From positions 1 to 38,172 of the forward strand of contig JAEOTY010000026.1 in the NCBI GenBank assembly GCA_016839625.1: a stretch of DNA of 38,172 nucleotides. Reading direction: 5' to 3'. Source of the stretch: Candidatus Hodarchaeota archaeon (GTDB lineage: Archaea; Asgardarchaeota; Heimdallarchaeia; Hodarchaeales; Hodarchaeaceae). Under the pieces are notes generated by a model. That model saw only the letters and a list, made by a program, of their open reading frames with translations. It made no database searches and had not been told where the DNA came from. How positions within the stretch are numbered: position 1 is the stretch's first letter; every line of letters begins with the position of its first letter. Of this stretch, positions 24,037 to 32,871 are shown in pieces. The position numbers and the translations under genes were made by a program.

Positions 24037-24384
24037 TTATTTCTCAAATTTTTTCAAGTTAACGGCAATGATCTCATTAAATTGCTTCATATTGGTAATT
24101 AATCTGTTTAAGAAAGATTTTCCGTCGCTTGTGAGATGATATGTTTTTCTATTAGTTTCAGGATCTTCCTTATAATAGATAAGATTCTTATTTTCTAAAT
24201 CTTTAAGCATTGGATAAATATTTGAACCAATAATAGAAATTTGACTATCTGAACTCTTTAAAACATCTCTACTTAGCTGGAATGGGTAACCAGGGTTCTC
24301 CGCGAGGGCGAATAAGATGAAAGGTTTGGAATAACCTTTCTTATATTCCGTTTCCATTTTTTGAAGCAATTTTTGATTAGACAT
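24037..24384 (-). CDS. PadR-family transcriptional regulator
   Basis: A 115-residue winged-helix protein. It has the PadR hallmarks: an early KPFILFALAENPGYPFQLS, IGSNIYPMLKDLENKNLIYY for the recognition helix and wing approach, and NRKTYHLTSDGKSFL for the wing. The ATG at 24384 is preferred to a TTG three codons upstream. A TATA-like ATATATATA at 24410-24419 lies about 28 bases before it, suggesting a leaderless transcript. Direct repeats of TATATTGA (24399 and 24414) flank the promoter and may be its binding sites. It leads the operon with HAAS-RDD and HGSNAT-like genes. Confidence 0.9.
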   Translation of the reverse strand: MSNQKLLQKMETEYKKGYSKPFILFALAENPGYPFQLSRDVLKSSDSQISIIGSNIYPMLKDLENKNLIYYKEDPETNRKTYHLTSDGKSFLNRLITNMKQFNEIIAVNLKKFEK

Positions 24385-24398
24385 AGAAATCAAATCAC

Positions 24399-24421
24399 TA
24401 TATTGAATCTATATATATTGA
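24399..24421. promoter_or_regulatory. TATATTGA direct repeats at padR promoter
   Basis: TATATTGA occurs at 24399-24406 and again at 24414-24421, 15 bases apart, around the TATA-like element of the PadR gene. Repeated sites at a PadR promoter suggest autoregulation. The AT-rich background makes this tentative. Confidence 0.35.
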
Positions 24422-24596
24422 GTTAATATATTTTGTTCAGCTATTTATAACTTTTCTTTGAGGAAAGAAATAATGTCAATGACTTCTGGAGGTAATACTT
24501 AGAAAATAGACTTCTCTTAGATGAACAGCCAAAGTCACTAGCTACAATTGACGTTTGGCCCCCATTAAGAAAAAACTCAAAATAAGAAGCTCACGC

Positions 24597-24863
24597 CTAA
24601 AATCCTTTTCCAAAAAATGCTGTGAGATTAAAATATAGACTGATTACCGTTTGGTCTGTAAGCTGGATTGTTATGCGATCAAAAACTTGTTGGTTCTCAT
24701 TTAACAATTCTTGTTTGACTAATTTCCATCTCACTCCTCTCTGCCCAAAGTTCTCTTCAATATACCGGTATTCTGCATCGATTCCCTCAAAATGATCATT
24801 TACATCAGTTATGATAATAGCATCTTCCAGCGACTTGCCTTCATTTACTGAATAAGTTACCAT
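24597..24863 (-). CDS. Small uncharacterised protein downstream of ADC-like gene
   Basis: An 88-residue soluble protein of mixed helix and strand, no family recognised. The start at 24863 is chosen because GGAGGTTA lies eight bases before that ATG; an ATG seven codons earlier would place the Shine-Dalgarno inside the gene. It contains SLEDAIIITDVNDHFEGID, a Glu/Tyr-rich helix, and strands DRITIQLTDQTVISLYF. It follows the acetoacetate-decarboxylase-like gene by about 70 bases on the same strand and may be co-transcribed. Confidence 0.6.
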   Translation of the reverse strand: MVTYSVNEGKSLEDAIIITDVNDHFEGIDAEYRYIEENFGQRGVRWKLVKQELLNENQQVFDRITIQLTDQTVISLYFNLTAFFGKGF

Positions 24864-24932
24864 TTTGTATAACCTCCAATACATGTGTAAGTGAAACGTG
24901 AGAAAAGTGAGAACTAATAAATAGAGAAATCA

Positions 24933-25721
24933 TCACTCTGGAAATGGATCCCACATTCTAAAACCATACGGAGCGAATGTCATGGGATCAGTTTCAGCTA
25001 ATACAGTGATTTCTTGCATGATATTATTACTGACTGAGTAAATAGCCCCAAGAACTTTAACGACTTCGACTTCGGCCCATGGATCATATTGAGATTCCTT
25101 TAAGGTCACTTTTGCCTCACCAATCTCAGTTGTTTGTTGATCCACTGATATAAATTGTTTAAGCAGATGAAATGAGGGTTGGGTTGTTGTTTCAACAGGT
25201 TTTTGACCATGAAGGAAATTGTATACCGTCATTCCCCCCTTACTAGTTAACATTTCTACAAATGTCTGTAATTCTTCATCATTGACGGTTCCAGTTAAGC
25301 TAGCTTGTATCTCCATAAATCGTATTCCGTGGCGTTCGGTCCAACCAACGACATTCTGGCCATCTTTTTTCAACTGAATCTGCGCAATTTTCTTAGGATA
25401 TCCACCCAATTCCCTGCCTCCAGCCATAGCCATGTCATTCGTAACTGGCATAGAAAGACAATGGAATCCAGGCTCCCCCTTGAACATTGCTCCTAAGAAA
25501 AGAGCACTTTCATAATAAGGCAAGCTAAAATTCGTTTTCGGGTAATTAGCAACAAAAGCAAATACTAAAGGATCCTGCATCGGCTCTAGTGGAGGAGGAA
25601 GGAGTTTTTTGACGATGTCTTCCTCTGTCAACCATAAGACAGCCAACATTTCAGCGTTGTAGAAAGAGGGTCTCACAGACATAAATCGAGTTACTTCTTC
25701 AAAAGTCTTAATAAAACTCAT
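24933..25721 (-). CDS. Acetoacetate decarboxylase-family protein
   Basis: A 262-residue member of the ADC fold. The central motif GGRELGGYPKKIAQI contains the Lys that forms the Schiff base in acetoacetate decarboxylase, and the surrounding EKKLLPPPLEP-type N-terminal segment (here VKKLLPPPLEPMQDP) is typical. Many ADC-family proteins act on other beta-keto or pyruvate-derived acids, so the exact reaction is uncertain. I take the ATG at 25721 (AAGGATG upstream) although the frame is open to 25769. No CoA-transferase or ketone pathway gene is nearby. Confidence 0.8.
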   Translation of the reverse strand: MSFIKTFEEVTRFMSVRPSFYNAEMLAVLWLTEEDIVKKLLPPPLEPMQDPLVFAFVANYPKTNFSLPYYESALFLGAMFKGEPGFHCLSMPVTNDMAMAGGRELGGYPKKIAQIQLKKDGQNVVGWTERHGIRFMEIQASLTGTVNDEELQTFVEMLTSKGGMTVYNFLHGQKPVETTTQPSFHLLKQFISVDQQTTEIGEAKVTLKESQYDPWAEVEVVKVLGAIYSVSNNIMQEITVLAETDPMTFAPYGFRMWDPFPE

Positions 25722-25929
25722 GGTTAATTCATCCTTCAAAATAAACTCTGAGAATCCCCTTTTCTTCATTATTTAACATTTTCCAATGGTAGTCTTCTTT
25801 GTTTAGAGCTACGATAAAAAACTCAGAAATCACAGGAAGGAACCGTCTTGACAAAGGAAATTGTTGCGGAAAAACTAACTTTTCTTTTATTAAGGTGGTG
25901 CGCTTTATCGACAATAACTGGTTTCGCTA

Positions 25930-27357
25930 ATGGAGGAGACAAAAAACAAGAGTAAAAAGCGGTTGGTCCTATATATAAGCCTAATTAGTGTATTAAGTCT
26001 TCTATCTTTCCTCATTTTGCCCATAATAATCCGAGTAATTCTAGAATATCTTTTGTTTCCATATAACATTGATTTATTGTGGGTATGTGTCGTAATTGGA
26101 ATTTTTTTCCTTTGTTTTGATATAATGTATCATTTTGGCATTCATACTAAGAGAATAACCCCAATCAAGGCAATCTCCTATTTTTTCCACCATTGGCAAG
26201 CGTTCTCAATTGGTGCTGTCATTATTTGCTGGGGATTCTTTATAATGGGCTTTTCTCCGTCCGCTTTTTGGCTAAGAGAGTACAACTTTTGGTTAATCGT
26301 ATTTTCATTTTTACTTTTAGGATTTATCGTTATTAGACTCACTTTTTTACAATTCCTTGAGAGGACTCTTAGTAATATATCGAGAGTATATCTTTTGTTT
26401 CCTTTTGTTATTATTGCATTGCTATTTGTAGCAAGTATTCCCTACCTTCAGATTTATGCAGTGGTGCCTAGTACCTCCTCTTCCCAAATTCTGGAATTTA
26501 ATTCTAGTTCAACTCTAATGCCGTTAGATGTTTCATATTCATGGGATGTTTTCTTAAATGACTATTCTTTGTCTTATGACGATTCGATTCAAATCCAAAA
26601 AAATGTCCCATACAATGATTATAGTACATTAGATGTTTACTATATCTCACATGCTACTCAGAAGAATCCTCTTCTCATAGTGATTCATGGTGGGGGATGG
26701 TTTTCAGGCTCTAAAAATGATAATCCTATTCAGTTTGTTTCAAGATTTTTTGCAGCTCATGGATTTACTGTTTTTGCCATTAACTACCGATTATTTCCTT
26801 CTGCTAATATGTTTGAAATGTTAACTGATGTGCGGGATGCAGTAGTATATGCTAAAAGTAATGCTTTCCAGTATAATGGTAATTCTAATGTGACTTTTCT
26901 GTTTGGTCGTTCAGCAGGAGCGCATCTAGGATTATTGGCCGCCTATAGTTCAAACAGGACTTTATTGCCTGAATATCCAAGTATTTATACAGTTCCAGAT
27001 TTAGAAGTCCAAGGGGTAGCTTCTATGTATGGAATTACAGAATTAGGTACAGATTCATCCCGAATGGCTGGTACTGATGAGAGTGGAGATTCCTTTTCTA
27101 TTCAAAGCGTTTCTCCCCTCAATTATGTGAACAACTCCAACTTACCTCCTACTTTTCTTGCAGCAGGGAGTTTCGATTCGTTAGTTCCAGTAAAAAATTC
27201 TCGCGTCTTACATGAAGCGTTAAACAAGTATAATGTCACAAATATATACCTTGAAATACCGTGGGCAAATCATGCTTTTGACAATATCTTACAAACTCCC
27301 GCAGGACAAGTCACTATGTACTACTTACTTCATTTTTTCAGTCATTATACTAATTAA
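25930..27357 (+). CDS. Membrane-anchored alpha/beta hydrolase (esterase)
   Basis: A 475-residue protein. The first ~180 residues hold four to five hydrophobic helices. The rest is an alpha/beta hydrolase of the BD-FAE/HSL-like esterase group: oxyanion motif HGGGW near residue 253, nucleophile elbow GRSAG near 325, acid in AAGSFDSLVPV near 415, and His in WANHAFD near 447. The triad is complete, so an active esterase or lipase facing outward after the last helix is likely. Membrane lipids or surface esters are possible substrates (inference). No strong Shine-Dalgarno is seen. Confidence 0.85.
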   Translation: MEETKNKSKKRLVLYISLISVLSLLSFLILPIIIRVILEYLLFPYNIDLLWVCVVIGIFFLCFDIMYHFGIHTKRITPIKAISYFFHHWQAFSIGAVIICWGFFIMGFSPSAFWLREYNFWLIVFSFLLLGFIVIRLTFLQFLERTLSNISRVYLLFPFVIIALLFVASIPYLQIYAVVPSTSSSQILEFNSSSTLMPLDVSYSWDVFLNDYSLSYDDSIQIQKNVPYNDYSTLDVYYISHATQKNPLLIVIHGGGWFSGSKNDNPIQFVSRFFAAHGFTVFAINYRLFPSANMFEMLTDVRDAVVYAKSNAFQYNGNSNVTFLFGRSAGAHLGLLAAYSSNRTLLPEYPSIYTVPDLEVQGVASMYGITELGTDSSRMAGTDESGDSFSIQSVSPLNYVNNSNLPPTFLAAGSFDSLVPVKNSRVLHEALNKYNVTNIYLEIPWANHAFDNILQTPAGQVTMYYLLHFFSHYTN

Positions 27358-27439
27358 TAACTAGAAAGTGTAATTATCTACAATTTGGGAATTATAAGTC
27401 AGAAGTAAGTTTATTAATGATAGAGTGTTGAGTTGAGGC

Positions 27440-27823
27440 ATGAAGAGCATAAATTTTGAATCAACCCGGTTTGGATCAATAACGATATCCGATAAAGAGT
27501 ATCCTCATGATGTCTATCTTTTTCCAGACCATCAAATAGTCAAGCGAGATAAATCTCATTCCAAACGAATTAGGGGGCATAAGGAACTTTCAATGTGGGA
27601 ACTCAAACTATTATTTGAGGACAATCCCCGCTACCTCATTATTGGAACAGGACAAACAGGGATTTTACCATTAACTCAGGAGTCTGAAAGCTGGTTAGCA
27701 TCGAAACTAATGGAAGAGAATATAGTACTGATACGAGACCGTACACCCTTGGTTCTCGATAAAACAAATGCACTTTTGAAACAGGGCGAAAGAATAGCTG
27801 GAATTTTTCATACTACTTGTTAA
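27440..27823 (+). CDS. AAMDC/Mth938-like (DUF498) domain protein
   Basis: A 127-residue single-domain protein. The pattern FGSITISDKEYPHDVYLFPD, then IIGTGQTGILPLT, then an end helix with NALLKQGERIAGIFHTTC, matches the Mth938 fold. Relatives include human AAMDC and the NDUFAF3 complex I assembly factor. The biochemical activity is not established. It stands alone between the esterase and the LRR pair. The ATG is preceded by a weak GAGTTGAGG. Confidence 0.8.
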   Translation: MKSINFESTRFGSITISDKEYPHDVYLFPDHQIVKRDKSHSKRIRGHKELSMWELKLLFEDNPRYLIIGTGQTGILPLTQESESWLASKLMEENIVLIRDRTPLVLDKTNALLKQGERIAGIFHTTC

Positions 27824-27930
27824 AAATCAAATAACTAATTAGTTGATTGGTGCAAATTAGCAAAAATTCATATTGAATCGCATATAATTAATCTAATTAT
27901 TAATTTATTAGAAAAGGTTGGCCTGAATTG

Positions 27931-29262
27931 ATGGAAACACAAATGGCTGAAAGCTTTGAACTTGAAAATCTAAAAAGCTTGCTTCAACAGATTTCAGATG
28001 ATATTCAAATTGATGATATATTAAATCGGCGGAGAACAGTATATGTTATTGATTTTTTCAAAAAATTAGACCTCAGGGAGTTACATATCAAGGAACTAGG
28101 AAAAGAAATCGGGTTATTCAGAAACTTAGACAGATTAGATTTACGTACTAATGACCTTAAATCCCTCCCTCTTGGTATCACAAAACTAATCAATTTAAAG
28201 CGTTTAGATTTGCGTTGGAATCAATTAAAGTCATTACCCGAAGAAATTGCCAAGCTTCAAAGGTTAAAACGATTAGATTTACGAGAAAATGTATTTACTA
28301 CGTTTCCAAAAGAAATTCTGCCAATATCTAATCTCAGACAGCTTTTGTTGAATAATAATTATTTGTCAATTCAATCTTTTCCCGAGGATATTGATAGATT
28401 AGACCGTTTGGAACTGTTAAGTTTACGCAATATGCGTCTTTCTACTATACCTTTGCCAGTAACAAAATTAGTTAATCTTGTAGAATTAGACTTAGGAAAT
28501 AATCATATTTCTCAAATCCCTGATGAAATCGAAAATCTTCAAGGATTAGTTACTATAAATTTCCAAAAGAATCAATTAATTGACTTACCTGACGCGCTGG
28601 GAACTTTAATCAACTTGAATAGAATTGATTTTAGGTCAAACCAACTAACTTCACTACCGGATAGTCTCTGGCAATTAACAAACATATCAAGATTAGATTT
28701 TATTGCGAATCATCTTACCTCAATATCTGAAGATGTTGGAAAACTAAAGCTACTGAAAGAATTAAGCTTTTCAGATAATAGGCTTAAAGAACTTCCTGAT
28801 TCATTAAAGGACTTGAAGTTTTTACGAATTTTAAGTGTAGAGGAGAATGAAATCACGGATATTTCTCCATCAATTACATCAATTGTCAACTTAAAAGAAT
28901 TAAATTATAATAACAATCAATTAACGGACATTCCAGATCATATTAAGAATTTAAGAAACCTAGAATTCTTATTTCTTTCTAAAAATCAAATAAAGGACAT
29001 TCCACCCTCCGTATGTGATCTCCCTATATTGAGAGAATTATGGGTATCTAATAATCAAATCTCCGATCTTCCATCTGATATTGACAAATTAACAAAAATT
29101 GAAAGTTTAGCCTTAGATAACAATAATTTCAGGGATCTACCCAAATCGTTACTTGATTTATCTAAGCTAAAAATGATCAACCTCAAAAATAATCCATTAT
29201 CTGATCAATCCCAAGCGATAATAAATGACTTAAAAGCTAAAGGAGTGAGGGTCTATGAGTGA
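27931..29262 (+). CDS. Leucine-rich repeat protein A
   Basis: A 443-residue protein made of about 17 leucine-rich repeats of 23 residues (consensus LxxLDLRxNxLxxLPxxIxxLxN), from about residue 50 to the end. The ~50-residue N-terminal cap (LLQQISDDIQIDDILNRRR) resembles the cap of LRR protein B. The repeats are of the SHOC2/Ras-suppressor-like type. No signal peptide, membrane helix, kinase or GTPase domain is present, so it is a cytosolic binding scaffold. The last bases overlap the next gene by eight. An upstream AAGGT and AT-rich region provide expression signals. Its partner is unknown. Confidence 0.9.
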   Translation: METQMAESFELENLKSLLQQISDDIQIDDILNRRRTVYVIDFFKKLDLRELHIKELGKEIGLFRNLDRLDLRTNDLKSLPLGITKLINLKRLDLRWNQLKSLPEEIAKLQRLKRLDLRENVFTTFPKEILPISNLRQLLLNNNYLSIQSFPEDIDRLDRLELLSLRNMRLSTIPLPVTKLVNLVELDLGNNHISQIPDEIENLQGLVTINFQKNQLIDLPDALGTLINLNRIDFRSNQLTSLPDSLWQLTNISRLDFIANHLTSISEDVGKLKLLKELSFSDNRLKELPDSLKDLKFLRILSVEENEITDISPSITSIVNLKELNYNNNQLTDIPDHIKNLRNLEFLFLSKNQIKDIPPSVCDLPILRELWVSNNQISDLPSDIDKLTKIESLALDNNNFRDLPKSLLDLSKLKMINLKNNPLSDQSQAIINDLKAKGVRVYE

Positions 29263-30493
29263 ACTAGAAATTTTGAATCAAATAATAGATGAGTTTAATT
29301 TTGAATTTCGAGAGTATTCAGTAAACCAACTATTAAGCAGAGGTAATACTGTTTTTCATAAGGATAAGATTGTTTTACTAAACTTGAGGAGTCTTGGACT
29401 GACTCAGGTTCCAGAATCAATTTCTGAACTTAAGCATTTAGAACGCTTAAATTTAAGAGAGAACAGATTAGAAACACTACCTGATAGCATAGGAGATCTT
29501 CGCACTCTAAACCGGCTTGATCTTACTCGCAATCAGCTTATTGAATTGCCAGAATCAATTGGCAATTTAGAAAAGCTAGAACACCTAGAACTTCGAAGGA
29601 ATAGTCTGTCACTTCTTCCAGAGAGTATATGTAATTGCACGAATTTAATGAAACTAGCTTTAGGAAGAAATCAATTGACAAAATTACCTAAAAATCTTGA
29701 TCGGTTAACCCAGTTGGAAATTTTTGATGTGCGACGAAATTTTTTGACAGAAGTGCCTGAAAATCTTAGTGGTCTTGTGGGATTAGAAAAATTAATTCTT
29801 CGAACGAATAGATTCTCACGGCTCTTTGAAGATATGACGGGATTTCCTAAATTAAATTATCTAAACATACAAAAGAATAGAATAGCTGAACTTCCAAGAT
29901 CCATAGTTAAAATTGAAAAGTTAGAACGATTAGATATCCGAGATAATTACTTAGAAACATTACCAGATAATATTGGTGAATTTAAAGTTTTAAGACGTCT
30001 GGAATTAGAGTGTAACAGGTTAAGAGAGTTACCAGATGGAATTGGCGATATTTTATCTCTTAAGGATTTTGGAGCTTATAATAACTTCTTAACAGAAATT
30101 CCAGAATCATTTTCAAGGTTAGTGAAATTAGAAAAACTCGATTTAAGTCACAATAAGATAAAAATTTTGCCAAGTTTGGAAAATATGACTAATTTGCGGG
30201 AGGCTTATCTTTCAAATAATGAAATAGAAGATTTTTCCTTTGATGTTGGGAAATTAGAGAACCTGGAATTCTTGTACTTAAACTCAAATAACCTTACAAA
30301 ATTGCCAGAAAATATACACAAATGTCCGAAATTACGTGTATTAGGCTTACGGCATAATCCTCTTAAAGAAATTCCAGAAGAATTATCAGAATTGCCAAGT
30401 TTAGAACGAATTGAAATTGATACAAAGCAAAAGGCGTTAATTAAGGATTTTAAGATTGATCCATCGGTTATCGAAGTTAAAGATTATTATTAA
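29255..30493 (+). CDS. Leucine-rich repeat protein B
   Basis: A 412-residue paralogue of LRR protein A with about 15 repeats of 23 residues, e.g. LERLNLRENRLETLPDSIG. The N-terminal cap (EILNQIIDEFNFEFREY, then NQLLSRGNTVF) lines up with the cap of protein A. One repeat, near LEKLDLSHNKIKILPSLENM, is one residue shorter than the rest. The start overlaps the end of gene A by eight bases, so translation is probably coupled. Its 3' end overlaps the convergent CYTH-like gene by 17 bases. Tandem duplication followed by divergence is likely. Confidence 0.9.
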   Translation: MSELEILNQIIDEFNFEFREYSVNQLLSRGNTVFHKDKIVLLNLRSLGLTQVPESISELKHLERLNLRENRLETLPDSIGDLRTLNRLDLTRNQLIELPESIGNLEKLEHLELRRNSLSLLPESICNCTNLMKLALGRNQLTKLPKNLDRLTQLEIFDVRRNFLTEVPENLSGLVGLEKLILRTNRFSRLFEDMTGFPKLNYLNIQKNRIAELPRSIVKIEKLERLDIRDNYLETLPDNIGEFKVLRRLELECNRLRELPDGIGDILSLKDFGAYNNFLTEIPESFSRLVKLEKLDLSHNKIKILPSLENMTNLREAYLSNNEIEDFSFDVGKLENLEFLYLNSNNLTKLPENIHKCPKLRVLGLRHNPLKEIPEELSELPSLERIEIDTKQKALIKDFKIDPSVIEVKDYY

Positions 30494-31133
30494 CTCTGGA
30501 TTGTACTCTTAAGAACCCTGGATAACCTGAAATAATGTATCGGTTATCTATCTCAATGTTATCAAGGATTCCTTTGATTGTTTGTTCATTATAAGATTGG
30601 ATTGATATTGTATTCCAAGTCGTTTTATTAAATTCGATCACTGTTTGTTCAATTTTTGTTGATGCTTTGGGGATCTTAAACTTAGTCTTAACAACTTTGT
30701 TTGGATTATATAGATAGATTCTCTTTCGTTGTTTCTTAACGGTGATGAATCTCAAATCATTTTTTGAAAGAGAGTCAACTATCAAGTTGATTTTTTCCGA
30801 AAATACTGTGTCTAATTTATTTGATTCTTTCCTTAATATGTTATGGATTACTTCTTTAGCTGGATGAGTAGATGTGTATCTTTCTATTGTTTTTTCCCAG
30901 AATTCTGCTTTCCATGAGTTCGTTTGAATCAAGATTTTTAGCTCAAGCAATCCTTTCTTGGTATCTTTTCTTATATTCCGAAATTTTAGACCTAATTTTG
31001 GAGTATCTAAGTTCACATACTTATCTAGACGTACCTCTGATACTTGTGAGTTAATTGCTAGTTCTAAATCCTCTTGATTGATAAAAAAAGTGGAGAATCT
31101 CTCCGAATCACAAAAAGATCGCCATTCCCACAT
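30477..31133 (-). CDS. Putative CYTH/triphosphate-tunnel-fold protein
   Basis: A 218-residue protein whose first half follows the strand pattern of CYTH-type enzymes: EWRSF, EVRLDKYVNL, LGLKFRN, LLELKI and EFWEK, a charged order of E, R, K, ExK as in a triphosphate tunnel. The second half has VKKQRKRIYL, IEQTVIEF and an end YIISGYPGFLRV. These suggest a tripolyphosphatase, adenylate cyclase IV-like or related activity; I could not confirm the family. The ATG at 31133 follows a TTG. It is downstream of, and in line with, the VTC-like gene (60 bases apart), and its 3' end overlaps LRR gene B. The two tunnel-like genes probably form an operon. Confidence 0.55.
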   Translation of the reverse strand: MWEWRSFCDSERFSTFFINQEDLELAINSQVSEVRLDKYVNLDTPKLGLKFRNIRKDTKKGLLELKILIQTNSWKAEFWEKTIERYTSTHPAKEVIHNILRKESNKLDTVFSEKINLIVDSLSKNDLRFITVKKQRKRIYLYNPNKVVKTKFKIPKASTKIEQTVIEFNKTTWNTISIQSYNEQTIKGILDNIEIDNRYIISGYPGFLRVQSRVNNNL

Positions 31134-31196
31134 CAATTATCACTCATGTAAAGTAGAGGTTACGCTTGAATTCAGTAAGAAGATTAGGTAAGAAGA

Positions 31197-32789
31197 TTAT
31201 AGATACAGCTCAATTGGCTGGGAGAAGGTCTCTTTGAAATTCTTATACAAAGCCGTAAAATCAGAGATAATCTCTTCTTTGTTATCTTGTAGCAATTTGG
31301 TTTTAGAACCTATATATCGCAATTTACAGTAAAATTTCGCTTTCAATTGTCGATCAATCATCGTACGTTTTCTTTCAATTGAAAATTTGTAAATCCGATT
31401 GGTATTTTTAGAACAAACAAGACCACCAAAACTACGGTAATAAGAATGTCCTTTAACAGTCATTGGGAGTTCTTTTGCTAAGTCCTCTAATTGCTTTTTT
31501 GAATAGATTTGGATATCACGGATAGGTTTCTTTTCTTGAACAACTTTAAACATTAATTCAGAGTCCTTATCTTCATAAGATTGAATTTCTGGAGGTAAAT
31601 TAAAAATTAGCCGTGAGGCTTGAAAAGAAACATGGAAGTTTTGATCTGAAAGACGAGTAACCGCATCAACGCCATGAATATTTTTTATTAAAACTTTAAG
31701 ATCCTCTGTATAAGGTTTGAAGTTCTCAGAAGGCTTGATTAGTTTAGAAAAGATAAGTCTAGGACTCCCGAAACGGTACCACGATCGATGAACAGGGAAA
31801 GTACAATAAAGATTCTCTCTTTCACACCATAGATTTTGCTGTGCCATATAATGGTCTGTAGTTAGATTTAAACCAGTCCATTTTTTTGAGATACTATTCA
31901 TTAATCCATATTTCTTAAAGATTGCTTTTAAATCATTTTTAAATTTGGGATATTGATCTAAAGCAGTTGGATCTATTTTTAATTCTAAACGGGAATGTTT
32001 CTCTTTCATCAAGAATTCTGCGATCATCTCTGGCTTATCTACAAAAGAAGTTGGATCTTTCTGAACTAAGTTGAAAAACTCTACACCTGGATCTATAGTT
32101 ACTCGAACAACATCCTTCCATTCTCCAGCATCTTCTTGTGGGATAAAATGAATTCGCCCATATTGAGTTACGATATATGGAAGTATTGTTTTACCATATA
32201 GAGGTCTTACCTTTCCATTGAGATTATTAAGTAGTTTTGGATTCAAAAATTCATCCAGCTCACTAGAACCAGATAAAACTTGGATAACTTGTTTGAATGT
32301 TATTTTATTAGATTTTTTTCCCTCAAAAGGAAAATTAGGGTTCTTAGCTTTCATTAAACGAGATTTTCTTTTGAGTCGGGGTCGTCTTTTAAGTAAAGCA
32401 TCATCTAGAGAACGTTGGAAGGAGAAAATAAGATCACTACTCTCATCTTGGGGATCTAGTAAACTGCTAGATATAATTGTTTGCCCAGTGGTTAATTTGA
32501 TCTCTAATAAATCGAATTCTGAATCAGGCTTTATGTGATAAACGTTTTTTGCCCAATCTGGAGAATAAGATCTAGCCTTAATGGATAGTCCTGGCCTCAT
32601 ACCAACAGTTGCACCTAAGTACAAAGTCCTAGTAACGGGAGTATCATCATACGTCTTAGGGGTAAGCCCAATCCTCCCAAATTCTTGGATTAAATCATCT
32701 TGATCATGAGAAAAGAAAAGATAAAGTGTTTCAGACCTTTCAAATTCAATTGATTTAGACATATTCCTCAACCAGCATTGGAAAATCAT
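31197..32789 (-). CDS. VTC-like (polyphosphate polymerase-fold) protein
   Basis: A 530-residue protein. Residues 15-306 have the order of motifs seen in VTC domains: FERSE (16-20), TRTLYLG (53-59), LSIKARSY (68-75), LLEIKL (94-99), a basic stretch RRPRLKRKSRLMK (135-147), RVTID (229-233), LELKI (268-272) and SISKKWTG (299-306). In yeast Vtc4 this fold makes polyphosphate from ATP inside a basic tunnel. There are no SPX or membrane domains here. The C-terminal ~220 residues contain a second set of strands ending in FSIERKRTMIDRQLKAKF and may be another tunnel-like half. AAAGGA precedes the ATG at 32789; the ATG at 32762 after GAGG is an alternative. Confidence 0.6.
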   Translation of the reverse strand: MIFQCWLRNMSKSIEFERSETLYLFFSHDQDDLIQEFGRIGLTPKTYDDTPVTRTLYLGATVGMRPGLSIKARSYSPDWAKNVYHIKPDSEFDLLEIKLTTGQTIISSSLLDPQDESSDLIFSFQRSLDDALLKRRPRLKRKSRLMKAKNPNFPFEGKKSNKITFKQVIQVLSGSSELDEFLNPKLLNNLNGKVRPLYGKTILPYIVTQYGRIHFIPQEDAGEWKDVVRVTIDPGVEFFNLVQKDPTSFVDKPEMIAEFLMKEKHSRLELKIDPTALDQYPKFKNDLKAIFKKYGLMNSISKKWTGLNLTTDHYMAQQNLWCERENLYCTFPVHRSWYRFGSPRLIFSKLIKPSENFKPYTEDLKVLIKNIHGVDAVTRLSDQNFHVSFQASRLIFNLPPEIQSYEDKDSELMFKVVQEKKPIRDIQIYSKKQLEDLAKELPMTVKGHSYYRSFGGLVCSKNTNRIYKFSIERKRTMIDRQLKAKFYCKLRYIGSKTKLLQDNKEEIISDFTALYKNFKETFSQPIELYL

Positions 32790-32871
32790 TTTTTCCTTTT
32801 ACTTCTTAAAGCTAGTCATAATGGCTACAAGTAATCTAAAAAAAACCTTAACGACAGGCAGGTTATTGGTC

